NCBI RefSeq assembly: GCF_008831285.2
Contig: NC_045148.1
Coordinates: 6,021,001-6,081,000, forward strand
Source of the DNA: Nymphaea colorata
Lineage: Eukaryota > Streptophyta > Magnoliopsida > Nymphaeales > Nymphaeaceae
Length of the DNA: 60,000 nucleotides
Direction of reading: 5' to 3'
Part shown: positions 33,407-43,289 of the stretch, piece after piece
How the letters are laid out: each line of letters opens with the position of its first letter
Position numbering within the stretch: the stretch's first letter is position 1
Notes under the pieces: generated by a model
The model's input: the letters and a program-made list of their open reading frames with translations, nothing else
Database searches by the model: none
What the model was told of the DNA's origin: nothing
Translations under genes and position numbers: made by a program

Positions 33407-34170
33407 TCATTGGCAGCGTAGGGGAGGCTGTGGTTTTGACCTCCTCCCTAAGGCCATTGGATTACCCATGTGCCCTTGCTCCCGTTTTGCATCGCACTTG
33501 AAGCACTGCCCCCTTTTGACATGTTCTTCTCTTTCTTGGCATGCCATTGGTCGTGACGACGAGGTTGGGATAGGCACACAAGGGTCTATTTGCTGGTCAC
33601 TCCCACCGAGCTGAAGGGGGTCTTGGGTTTCTATCGATGTGGCCAGCACAGATTGCCAGGTTTTACCCTTTGCTTGAGGTTCTCCGCTCTCAAGTTCTAT
33701 CATAGTCTTGGGCTCTTCAAGCGCTGGCAGATCATGGGCTTCAGCCACCTTGTCCTTACCTTCTTTTTGTGAGCATCCCATGGGTATGACACTCAGTTGT
33801 GCATGTGTGTTGGACGTCTTGGACTGATCCCACAAAGGCTGCATTTGTTCCTCAATCAATTGTATTTCAGCCATTGTTTCTTGGAACCACTGATCACCTA
33901 GGAGCAATGTGGAGTGGTCGTGCAGACGTGCTTGCTCGCATGTCCATCACTGCTCCCTGTTTTGGGAGTCCATCATGCTCCAGGCCGTTCCATCATAATC
34001 TGCCTCATATTCCTCGAATTGGCACGCAAATCTACTTTGGTTACGATGGGGCTTGGTTTGGGAGCTAAAGCATCATAAGTCGCTTGAAGCATTGCAGCAG
34101 GTGGATCAAGATACTTCGGTGGGGCCACTGCCATGGTAGACCTCATAAGGCTGGGCCTCGTCATTGTCAT
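33407..34170 (-). pseudogene. Gypsy-1 gag remnant
   Basis: The minus-strand frame at 33907-33407 (166 codons) carries a degenerate zinc knuckle, CFKCDAKREQGHMGN, at residues 135-149 (Cys135, Cys138, His146; the last Cys replaced). This is the gypsy CFKC...GH.C pattern. Upstream (34170-33973) is LRANSRNMRQIMMERPG, separated by a stop. The start of gag is not clearly recognisable and no protease, reverse transcriptase or integrase follows. Confidence 0.72.
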
Positions 34171-34179
34171 ACTCTGGCC

Positions 34180-35459
34180 TTCACTGGTAGCCTACCACTT
34201 CTTGGCGGTTGTGGCAGCTTACCTTGATATGGTTGGTCTAGTTCTCACTATGTGAGTCTTTGTACAGTCAGATTTCTCTCCTGCTGTGTTTTGGCCCACG
34301 CCGATGGCCTGCTGGCATACTTATTATGTCATGCTCCAAATCTGGGTATTCTAGACTGAATTGCTCTTGCCAGATTCGGATTGTGTCCTGCCAGTCCTCT
34401 TCACCACAAGTGGCATGGTGCTTCCAGGAGCTCCCACTCGACTGACTAACCTGGCAAGCATCAACGCCTTCCCCGAATTCTCTATCTTTGGCGCATCGAA
34501 GGGGTACCTATTGTCTCCAATCAGTCAAATAGTGTCCCTTAAGTACTAAATTTCTACTTGTTCATACTTGTTGTCACATATTACAACATTTACCCGTAAC
34601 ATGACATGGAGTATCTAACACATTTGACACTAGCATGCCTCAAGATAGGGCCATTTCCCAAATCTGTTTCTCGAGGGATCTAAGGGTTGTGTGAGGCACC
34701 AAATTTAATTACGAACTTGCCAAAGAAGACGGTTCGTTCCAATTTGTCTTGTGAGAAGCAATGGATGATTTTTGGTTGTGGGTTGTGCCATGGCAGGGAC
34801 TATTCATAGTCAAGATTGTAGGGTCAGTCCTTCGATCTCTTGCCAACACCCTCTTGGCGTCGATGAAGACGTGCGTGTCCATGTGGGTGTGAACAAGCTC
34901 GAGGTCGGTCTTTAACTCTTGGAGGCAAAAAAGGTAATCGCCTGCTGTCGCACCCACCTGGCACCTCAGCAACTAACCCAACCCTTAACTGGGCTCTAAT
35001 AGGGTCCTGATTGCAATGCCCTCCTGGCGCCTCGACAATGTACCTCGGGTTCAGCCACCAAAACGGTTGTGTTAAGTGCAACAGCCACAGTCCTAATTCA
35101 ATGTTAGGGTTGGCGATAACTGTCGAGATCCTACACTAAACGTGTGAAGCTACTGGTTGTCTAAAACCCACCTCTCACAAGTATTGTTCAGAATAGAAAC
35201 AGGACGACGTTGTCTCTGTCCTATGCGCAAGTCCTAAGGTCTATCAAGGGGATAGGCTCAAAATTTCTTTCGAATTCGAACCAAGGAACTACACTCAAGA
35301 TTGCCCTGACAATTATGTATTCTTCTAAAAATTTTCAGGCCAAATGGAGGCCTGTAGACCATTGTACTTTTGCTTTCTATGCACCGAACTGCACATGTTT
35401 TTCTATGCGCTGTTTGTCTCTACGACTTCCTTGTGTGTCGATCAGAAAACCAATGTCAT
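34180..35459 (-). other. Gypsy-1 internal region between primer site and gag
   Basis: Two overlapping minus-strand frames at 35081-34709 (with PFWWLNPRYIVEAPGGHCNQ and VKDRPRACSHPHGHARLHRR) are of unknown meaning. The rest shows no recognisable domain. Confidence 0.5.
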
Positions 35460-35470
35460 CTCTGACACCA
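35460..35470 (-). other. Gypsy-1 primer-binding site
   Basis: Minus strand TGGTGTCAGAG, one mismatch from the initiator-Met-tRNA site TGGTATCAGAG, four bases from the LTR end (...gagcaaCA at 35475). Fixes the orientation as minus. Confidence 0.75.
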
Positions 35471-35474
35471 CTAC

Positions 35475-37460
35475 TGTTGCTCACACTATACCAAGGCTCC
35501 GTCAAGGCCCTGCCATTGCTGTCGAGCCGACCACAACTTCCTCTGGAGCTATGCTAGATGCCGACACAAAACTATGGAGATGTTAACTCCCTTACAAATC
35601 AGACCCAGGTCAGATAGGATCTCGGCCCTCTAGCTAGATCCCGAATGAGTATAAAACAATCTCCAATTCCTTCTATCTAGCATACATCAGATTTTTAGTA
35701 GATAAGAGGCCTTAAGATTACAAATGCGTGCAACGTAGATTAAATCACTCACAGCTCACTCACTGCCACTGCTCGACTCAATCACATGCACAAACCATAC
35801 CAATGCAGTCAAACCCCACCCACTTCTCCAATAGGTCAGGCCTCTTCCAACAAGCTCAGCTGGGGGCCATACTCGTGTCCCTTGAGCACGCCAAGGGTTC
35901 CCCCATGCTGGATGTTGGCCGCAACCTCACAAGCACACCCTTTCCCTGTGTCTACAGAAAATGAGAAATAAGGATTACCTCTCGGGGCTGCGCCTGGGGT
36001 AACCTTTAGGCTTGGCCTCAAGCTTTCTGGCCTGGCACGGAGATGGACACGCTTGGTGCACCAGACTTGGTAAGGCACCTGAGGTCAGACAAGTGCATGT
36101 TGTTTGCAGGCCTGTCTGCAACGCGTTTACTCTGGCTAGTACTCAACCTATCCTGCTCTTGCTTGGGGTCTGTTGGACGTATAATAGGGAGCAATCCTGA
36201 GCTAATGTCCGCACAGACTATAGCCAAGGGCGCATGGCAGCAAGGGATAACTGTTCAGCATCTTCACCCAGATAAGCATGGACCCCTTGGGCGCACAACG
36301 GGCTGGACTCGCGCTAGACATAGATAGCAAACTGAAGCTATTTCTGGTTGTCATTGCTCCTACTATAGGGCTTGGATTTGGCTGCGCTTGGGCTTGCTAG
36401 AATCCTAGGAACATTAAGAACAATATTCGTTGTTAGCTAGAAGACCCATTAGTGGTACCGGCCGGCATCGGTCATGTATCAGGGATTACCTATTCTGCCA
36501 ACTCAGGAACTACGGTCTGGGTTCCCCGGTGAACAAGTGCAGGCTCCCCGACCTGTTGTTGTTGGTCTACCGGTCCGCTTTGGATGTGCTTGGGCTCTTC
36601 GGAATTAGGAAGATGCATAGAATCTCATGTGGCCGTCTATTAGAAACCCAACTGTTGGATGCAGTGCTCGGGGTCTATGAACACGGATGACTGTTTGGCT
36701 TCTACAGAACCAGTAGACTGGAATTTCTAGCGTTGGGTGGGGGGTATTTTCCAGTTCTGTTGCTCCCAATCCCTAGCTCAAATTTGAACATGCTTGGGCT
36801 TTGGAGTATTGCATGGCTATCACTTGGACAACCCAACGACTGGATTTGATGGAATGGGTCGCCCAATAGACTGGTATGTCTGGCGTTTTTTGGGGTTGCA
36901 GTGTACAGTCTATTCGTATCTCCTTTTGAGGATTCGGTACAGGTTGCTAGCTGCTTCCGACGTGTTGCGATGCTATTTGGAGGTGGCGAGAAGGTGTTGC
37001 AGTCGTGCAGCCACCTTGGATGTCTTGGAGGCCACCGATGGTGGGAGGGCTATGCTACGGAGGATAGTCATTGAGTCTTGTCAGTCAAATGGCCTGGACG
37101 ACATAGCTGCAGTGTACCACACCATAGCTTGCATGAAACTAACCTGAGTAGCCGCTGCGTACCATGCTGGAGTTGCTCTTAGAGGCATAAGGTTTTTGGG
37201 CTTCGTGGTGTACCTTTGTGCATGCAGGGAACCTCTTCTACACTTTGCCAAAGGGAAGGTGGAGATTCACCGCTTCACCAAAGAACCACACCGGAGAAGG
37301 TTGGAGCTTCAAGCCTTCTTCGAATTTTTCATTGAACTAGGAGGTCGGTGACTCGCCGGTGGCTGCTGCTCTGTAGCTGTTACAAAGGCTAGCCTTTAGC
37401 TCGACATAACATAGAATGCAGAAACATAAAACCTTAACCCTAAGCTCTTTTTATTTAAAG
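35475..37460 (-). repeat. Gypsy-1 5' LTR (right boundary uncertain)
   Basis: Collinear with 27167-28771 and 33215-33245, then extends further. A TATA-like tttaaataaaaag on the minus strand lies at 37448-37458. Its 37200-37460 part matches the LTR near 49850-50040 (ttcaccaaagaaccac / ttcaccgaagaaccac, aaccctaa), showing that gypsy-1 and gypsy-2 LTRs are related. Confidence 0.75.
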
Positions 37461-38612
37461 AGAGTGCTGGGTGGGAAATGGATTGGACCCAGGTTGGGTT
37501 CAACTCCGGATGACACGCCCGATCCAGTCTGTATTTGGGCTTGGATCGGGTTCAACAGTCTGTGGACTGTCTCTTGATGTCCAACCAGATCCAAAGCTCT
37601 GTAGGCATGGATCGGGTCTGTCAATGGGTGGGTTTAGACCCGCGCGACCCATACTTGGTGTGCTAGGTTGCCCGTAGTGCACCTCTTCTTATCATTGGCG
37701 TCCTTTGATCATTACTTGTTGGGTGTGCTGAAGAGGGTCCTCCAAATCTTGTAGGTGATGGGGAAGGCTGTTGTGAAAGCCCTCCTGAGCAGTTGTGCTC
37801 CTCTCGGCTGCACTGGTTGCTCTTCTCGGCTATGCCTCGCGAAAACTTTGGTGATAACTTGGGCAGTCTCAGCAGAGGATCTAGCTGAGGCTGTTGGGGC
37901 ATGCTGAAGTTGGGGCAGTCTTCCTACATTGTGTGGTGCACCTGGTACTTCAGAGACCACAGTCGAATGCCCCTCGATAGGGGGCTGGCCGCGGCTACCT
38001 GGTAGACTCGGCCATAGCATGGCTACCAGGAGCCAGGTCGAGCTACACTCGGCAAGGCCAACCATGCTGCCGAGCATGGCCGAGCCCCTCTTGGCTACTC
38101 CGACATTGCCAACAAGGCATGCGCTCGGAATGTTGGTGTTCTCGATGACCGGCTCTCAGCTATCCCTATGCGCCCCATCTCGGCCTAGACCGAGGTCATC
38201 AATGTGCTGCTCGTGGCCAGCTAGCCTCACCACCACTTTGGCCATGGGTGAGCGCTTGGTCTTGCTGTCTTGCTAATTCCCTTAACCTCCTCGTGTGCGG
38301 AGGGAAGCCTTCGGGAATGATGAGAGTTTGTTTGTCTTATGCCCGATGGTGGCTAGGCGCCTGGCCATGCCTCTTCATGCCCGTGTTGTAGGGCTACTCT
38401 CAACCATCCAAGCCAGTCGGGGGGAGGGATGCATCACTAAGCTAGGCCCGATCTGGGCCAAGTATTTGGTACCTGAAGACATTCACTCTTAATCATGATG
38501 GTACTCCCTTCTATGGTGGTCATAAACACCATCATGTTGGCACAATAACTTGGTAGGTTGGTTCGATGCCTTTTTTTTATATATATAGTTAGAGCTTGGT
38601 TGAACCGAGTCG
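37461..38612. other. GC-rich stretch, probably gypsy-1 LTR start or flanking element
   Basis: No protein domain recognised. A short inverted pattern (ctacctggtagactcggccatagcatggctaccagg, 38000-38033) is visible. No partner elsewhere in the window. Confidence 0.4.
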
Positions 38613-39224
38613 GTTAGCCGCGAGTTTTACATGTCGGAGTAGTAATAATATGATACAAGTATGTATGTTGAAAGTTAGGAACCATAAAATTTGAATACAA
38701 AGCAAGATTACAATGCATCAAAGGGCACAACATAGCTGGTTGGGCTAGGTGCCTGTGAAAAGGCATATCTATTTGATTTTCATAGACATTATGCATTTGT
38801 GTTTTAAGATAGTAGATCACGTTATCCAAGTTGAAAGATTCTCCACTACTATTGGACGCCAATGTAGTTCAAAACCCTAGAGGGAGGGGAAATGAAGGGC
38901 CTTAGGACCTTGCTCCAAACAGTAGTAGGTATGAACCTCTCCCTTGCCCGAAAAGCAAGACTACTATCTATGAATTTTAAGAACTCACAAAAAGCAAGAC
39001 TACTATCTATGAATTTTAAGAACGCACAAGGACGAAAGGGATTATGACATCTATCATGAGAACAGGCAAAACGGGCCTTTTGTCATGTAGTCTGAAAATG
39101 TTTTGAATGTCAAAAACTCAAATTATGAAAGATACAAATTGTCTCATAATCCTAATAATATCTTCGTAACTAACGTGACACCTGCATGTGGCAGAGCAGA
39201 GGCTTAGCCCAATGAAGGCCTATC

Positions 39225-40646
39225 TCAATGGCCTTTGGTCCATTTCTGAACCAACGAAGCCAAAGCCGAATACGACGAGCCTCCTTCTTCCACTGCCTTT
39301 CTTGCCATGTTCTTCGCCTCCTTCATCTTCTCCCTCACCTTCTTCCCTTCCTGACCTTCCATCAAGCTTCTCACTGCCTTGTCCAGTTCTTCGCCCTTCA
39401 CCAGCCCACCACCTTCTTCTTTCATGAGTACTCCCAAGCTCAGCCCCAAGTCATTCACCAGCTCGTAGGCGTTCATGCTCTGCTCGGCGTAGAGCGGCCA
39501 CGAGATCATCGGCACGCCGAACCACACGCTCTCCAGCGTCGAGTTCCACCCGCAGTGCGACACGAAACCACCGACAGCCGGGTGCGACAGGATCCCGACT
39601 TGCGGCGCCCACCTCGGCCACACTAGTCCCTTCTCCTTGGTTCGTTCCAAGAAGCCCTCAGGCAGCACCTCCCTCGGGTCCACGTCCTCGGGCTCCGAGA
39701 ACTGCGAGGCGCCACTGGGCCGAATGCGAATCGACCACAGGAACCTTTGCCCGCTGCGCTCTAGCCCGTCCGCGATCTCGGCGATCTGCTCCGGCGAGAA
39801 TGCTCCCATGCTGCCGAAGCACATGAACACCACCGACGCGTGCGGCTGCCGATCGAGCCACTTGATGCAATCGTGCTCCGGCGACTCGGGTCGCAAGCCG
39901 AGCAAGGGTCCCACGGGGTAAATGGGAGGGGTTCTGCTCCCTGGCGTGCATAGCCCATCCGTTAAAGCTTTGATGGGTGTGGGCTGCAGACCTTCGAAGG
40001 TGTTCACAAGTAACCCGTCCAGCTTCGAGTACAGCTCTGCGGCCCTAATAAACCATTGGTAGCTCGGGGATTTCTTCTCCTGAAGAGGAATCGGCATGGC
40101 CGAAGCAGGAACCGGAGACCGGCCGGGTATGTGGATCAACTCCTTCAATTCTCTGAAATCACGGTCATATTTCATGTCCAGCGTTGGCAAGTAAAGAAAT
40201 GTGGCCAGCATGGCGGCGCCGGAGGTGTAGAGGACGTAAGTGGGGATGCCCAGCTCGGCGGGAACGCCGGCCACGCCGATGCAGAACATGTCTAGGACAA
40301 TGGCGGAAACGGTGGTTACGGCGGAAATGGATGTTAGAGTCCTCGAAAGGGCAGGCTTCTGTGACTCTATGTAGCTTAGGGTCTGCATCAGGCCCTCACC
40401 TTCTGGGTCGTAATCGGAGGGTGGGAGATCCACGAAGTTGATGTCGAGACCGGAGGCGGCGACGGCCTGAACGTGGGTGGAGGTATTGGAGGAGTTGAGC
40501 GGCGAGGTGGAAGGGGGGTGGATCTGGAGGATGGTAATGGAGAGGGTGTGGCCGGAATGGTGGAGAATCTGCTTGGCAAGCTCGACCATGGCGACGAGAT
40601 GGCCGGCGCCGGGAGTGGGGAATAGTACCACCTTCCTTGCCTTCAT
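39225..40646 (-). CDS. UDP-glycosyltransferase, family 1 (UGT-3), complete
   Basis: A single-exon gene of 473 codons. The frame opens 20 codons earlier at 40706, but the ATG at 40646 is chosen because it aligns exactly with the starts of UGT-1 and UGT-2 and gives the canonical N-terminus MKARKVVLFPTPGAGH. It has catalytic His16, the partner Asp119 (AIVLDMFC) and an intact 44-residue PSPG box (starts WAPQVGILSH, contains HCGWNSTLESVWFGVPM, ends AEQ). Differences from UGT-2 include Ala to Gly and Ala to Ser within the PSPG box, and lack of the nine-residue repeat. It is soluble with no targeting signal. It lies 16 kb upstream of UGT-2 on the same strand with the same promoter architecture. Predicted role is glucosylation of a phenolic-type acceptor; substrate unknown. 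Confidence 0.96.
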   Translation of the reverse strand: MKARKVVLFPTPGAGHLVAMVELAKQILHHSGHTLSITILQIHPPSTSPLNSSNTSTHVQAVAASGLDINFVDLPPSDYDPEGEGLMQTLSYIESQKPALSRTLTSISAVTTVSAIVLDMFCIGVAGVPAELGIPTYVLYTSGAAMLATFLYLPTLDMKYDRDFRELKELIHIPGRSPVPASAMPIPLQEKKSPSYQWFIRAAELYSKLDGLLVNTFEGLQPTPIKALTDGLCTPGSRTPPIYPVGPLLGLRPESPEHDCIKWLDRQPHASVVFMCFGSMGAFSPEQIAEIADGLERSGQRFLWSIRIRPSGASQFSEPEDVDPREVLPEGFLERTKEKGLVWPRWAPQVGILSHPAVGGFVSHCGWNSTLESVWFGVPMISWPLYAEQSMNAYELVNDLGLSLGVLMKEEGGGLVKGEELDKAVRSLMEGQEGKKVREKMKEAKNMARKAVEEGGSSYSALASLVQKWTKGH

Positions 40647-40724
40647 TCTATCACTCGCCCACTTTTTCTCTCTGTGAGGCAAAGTAAGAAGACGATGTTG
40701 CTTCATCTGGTCCTCCGGGGTCCC

Positions 40725-40732
40725 TATTTATA
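40725..40732 (-). promoter_or_regulatory. TATA box of UGT-3
   Basis: Minus strand TATAAATA, 79-86 bp upstream of the ATG, matching the UGT-2 promoter. Confidence 0.8.
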
Positions 40733-40749
40733 GACCCAACCAAGCAATC

Positions 40750-41800
40750 AGAATGGGCCTCACATTTCCTCTGGGTTTCCTGCCTCTGTTTCTGTCTTAT
40801 TTCTTATTGAATAATCAGCTTATTTTTTTAATTTATAAAAAAATTTAAAATTTGTATATTAATCTAGAAAACAGAGTCGAACCAGCCAAATCTTTGCCTA
40901 TACAAGCCGATATTACGCTCTGATTTTATTGACACTGTCGAATAAAGTATATAAATTATGTTTTCATAAAGTCGAGAAACGAAGACCGGATCTGAGCTCA
41001 AGAAATCTTTTTGCAATGGCTTGAGGTTTTAGTTTGGTTACATTTTCACTAATTCAATTAAATAATCTCAAAAGATTTACACTCGATCATCTGGTGTTCG
41101 GTTCAAGGCATCGATCAAACCAATACAATTATATTAACTCGATCAAACCAATACAATTATATTAACTTTTCTTTTATTATCTACATTCGGAGTCACTAAC
41201 GAGCAGGTAAAAATTCGGTTGTCAATTTGGTGGGTAGTCTTGTGGGTAGTAGATGCATAATACTTTATTTGACAAATATATTGCTCTCCACCCAGATTCC
41301 AAATCAGTTTACATAAGAAGGAGTTTTAGAGAAACTATGGCAACTTTACTAATAAAGAGTTAATTTTTTCAGACATAAGACAACTTAACTAATGGAGAAT
41401 AATCTCTTCAAACATATGATATTTTTCAACGCATGTACGTTTCGATTGCAAACATGAAAAGCGTATTAAAATGAGGAGGAATATATTTAACGCCAGTATG
41501 TTTAATATTATTTGGTTACTCGAAGGAACGAAAGGGCGTTCTGGTTTTGTTGTCATCATTTGGAACGCAGCTTGGACAACGCCTTGGAGAAAAAGTTTCG
41601 TCCACCACAAATGTTCTTGGAGAAGAAGTTGCGTGCCCAACAAGCGTCCGTTTGTTTGTGGTTTCTCTGGCCCTTGGATATGTCATGCGTGACGCATCAC
41701 ACAACTTCGTGGTGGCATCTTTGTTTACTTCTCCCCCCACATTTAATATAAAATTTGAAAGAGTGCTTCTTCTCAAACTGGCAATACGGTACCATACTTT
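40750..41800. other. Upstream region of UGT-3
   Basis: Non-coding counterpart of 24700-25690. It has acquired small indels and a local duplication (gatcaaaccaatacaattatatt twice, 41114-41165). Confidence 0.7.
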
Positions 41801-41805
41801 TGTAT

Positions 41806-41984
41806 GTTGGAGTAGAGCCAAGAATTTATGAGAGAAGTTAAATTATATCTTAAAAAAATTTTGACAGAGATCAAAATATAATTTTTCAAAATATTTATAT
41901 AAGATAAATATATATTTTTTAAAGTTACCTGTAAACTTAAAAAAAAAAAAAAATTAGCAGACTTTGAATCCGCCCCTAGATGTA
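41806..41984. mobile_element. MITE-like repeat, 'gggcagagccaagg' family, copy 4
   Basis: Left end ggagtagagccaagaattta; right end reads catctaggggcggattcaaa on the opposite strand. Positional counterpart of 25700-25902. Confidence 0.6.
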
Positions 41985-42980
41985 TCATCAAATTGCTAGG
42001 TGAAATTACATGTAGTTGAGCTCAGCTTGGATTACTTAAGTCTTGCTGGGTCGAGTGCACTCAGCTAACGGTGCTAAAACCAAGATTCTGAAGCATATAG
42101 AAATCTAGGTTCGTGACTTAAAAGCTAAATGACTAAATATTTTAGGAGAGTCCCTTGGAATTTGGCCTCTCTTCTCTATGTATTTTTTTGTCATAATGAT
42201 TGAGAGGGCACGCAGTGGCGGAGGGACAGTATTTCAGATGTTTCTATACCGAAGAAATAGGATTTCAAGCATTTGTCTATAACAATACCAACACAATATT
42301 GTTTCCTGAATCAAATTTATCTTGATGATTAGGTTAAATTCATGAAACACTATGTTAATACTTTTATTAGTGTGAAACAGCTCTCATATGTAGTTCAAGA
42401 AAAAAATATCAAACCTTGTATGGAACTCGAGAAAAGTACTATAAAATTGAAGATTCATTGTATTCTTTCTAATGATGTCAAAGCTCATAAAACCTGTATT
42501 TAATTGAATGAAATATATAAATTTTAAAGCCTATATAAAAACCCAAACTGATTTGTTTGCCCTTAACCACCTTGGAATCTTCAACATGATATAATATTCT
42601 ATGAATCTACTTCAGATTTTAGGACAATTTGTTTGTAAGTACCAAACGGTCCTTTAAGATTTTTATTAGTAGACATAAAATTATGAGATGATAACTGAAA
42701 AATTATATGAGGTGCCCACACCAGTCCTGAACTAGCGGCTTACATTCTTCTCAGTTAGAAAAAATCCTAGACTTGCACATAAAGCAACTTGTTTCTAAAA
42801 GGTAGGGGATTGACTCAAGCTGCCACGGCTCCACAATCGACACGGATGGAAGCGTCGACATCATGAGTGAGTCCATTTCAACAATGCTTGAAGCCATTAA
42901 CAAAAACGTTTCTTCGTTTCTTTGTGGGTCTTCAGTCAACTGAAGAGAAATATTCCAAAACAATATAGAAGATACCAGAC

Positions 42981-43272
42981 TTCACCTGACAACGGGCCCG
43001 CTACCCCTCGGGTACTCGGTACCTGGCCCAGTCGGGTCCAGGTTCGGAGGGCCGGACCCGGGCTTGTTGTGCGGCTTAGGTTGGTCCGGTTCGGCCCATT
43101 TATAATTAAAAAAATTAATTTTTAAATTTTTTAAAATTTAATAATATGTATTTTATTATTAAAATATATTTTATATTATTAAAAAATTATTTTATAATTA
43201 AAAAATTATTTTTTTTACCAAACGGGCTGGTTCGGGTCGAGCCCCAGGCCGGGACGGCCTGACCCGTTGCCG
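42981..43272. mobile_element. hAT-like MITE with GC-rich ends
   Basis: Left end acctgacaacgggcccg; the right end on the opposite strand reads gacctcggcaacgggtcagg. Subterminal cgggtc/ggcccgg motifs surround an AT-rich core. Same style as 30155-30493 but with imperfect ends and no clear target duplication, so older. It lies just outside the duplicated UGT-3 segment. Confidence 0.65.
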
Positions 43273-43289
43273 AGGTCTATGTGTCATGA

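Larger units (their letters stand above)
27167..38560 (-). mobile_element. Ty3/gypsy retrotransposon (gypsy-1), pol deleted
   Basis: Two direct repeats (27167-28771 and 35475 onward) flank a roughly 2.2-kb internal region carrying only gag-like sequence. The primer site beside the right repeat shows that the element runs on the minus strand. The left (3') LTR is interrupted by a solo LTR and ends abruptly at about 33245, while its partner continues past 37450. A deletion has therefore removed the start of the 3' LTR and all of pol. The right boundary is not determined; 38560 is where the UGT-3 duplication is approached. Confidence 0.65.
38613..42897. repeat. Segmental duplication, unit containing UGT-3
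   Basis: Collinear with 22598-26823. The flanks outside both units are unrelated to each other. Confidence 0.9.

Noticed and set aside
33246-35474. Gypsy-1 as a genuine gag-only TR-GAG element
   Set aside because: The left LTR is truncated exactly where gag begins, which a deletion explains more simply; a genome-wide search could reopen this.
40647-40706. A 20-codon upstream extension of UGT-3 (ATG at 40706)
   Set aside because: The homologous start in UGT-1 and UGT-2 is the ATG matching 40646. The extension would run into the short leader downstream of the TATA box, and UGT-2 does not keep it in frame.
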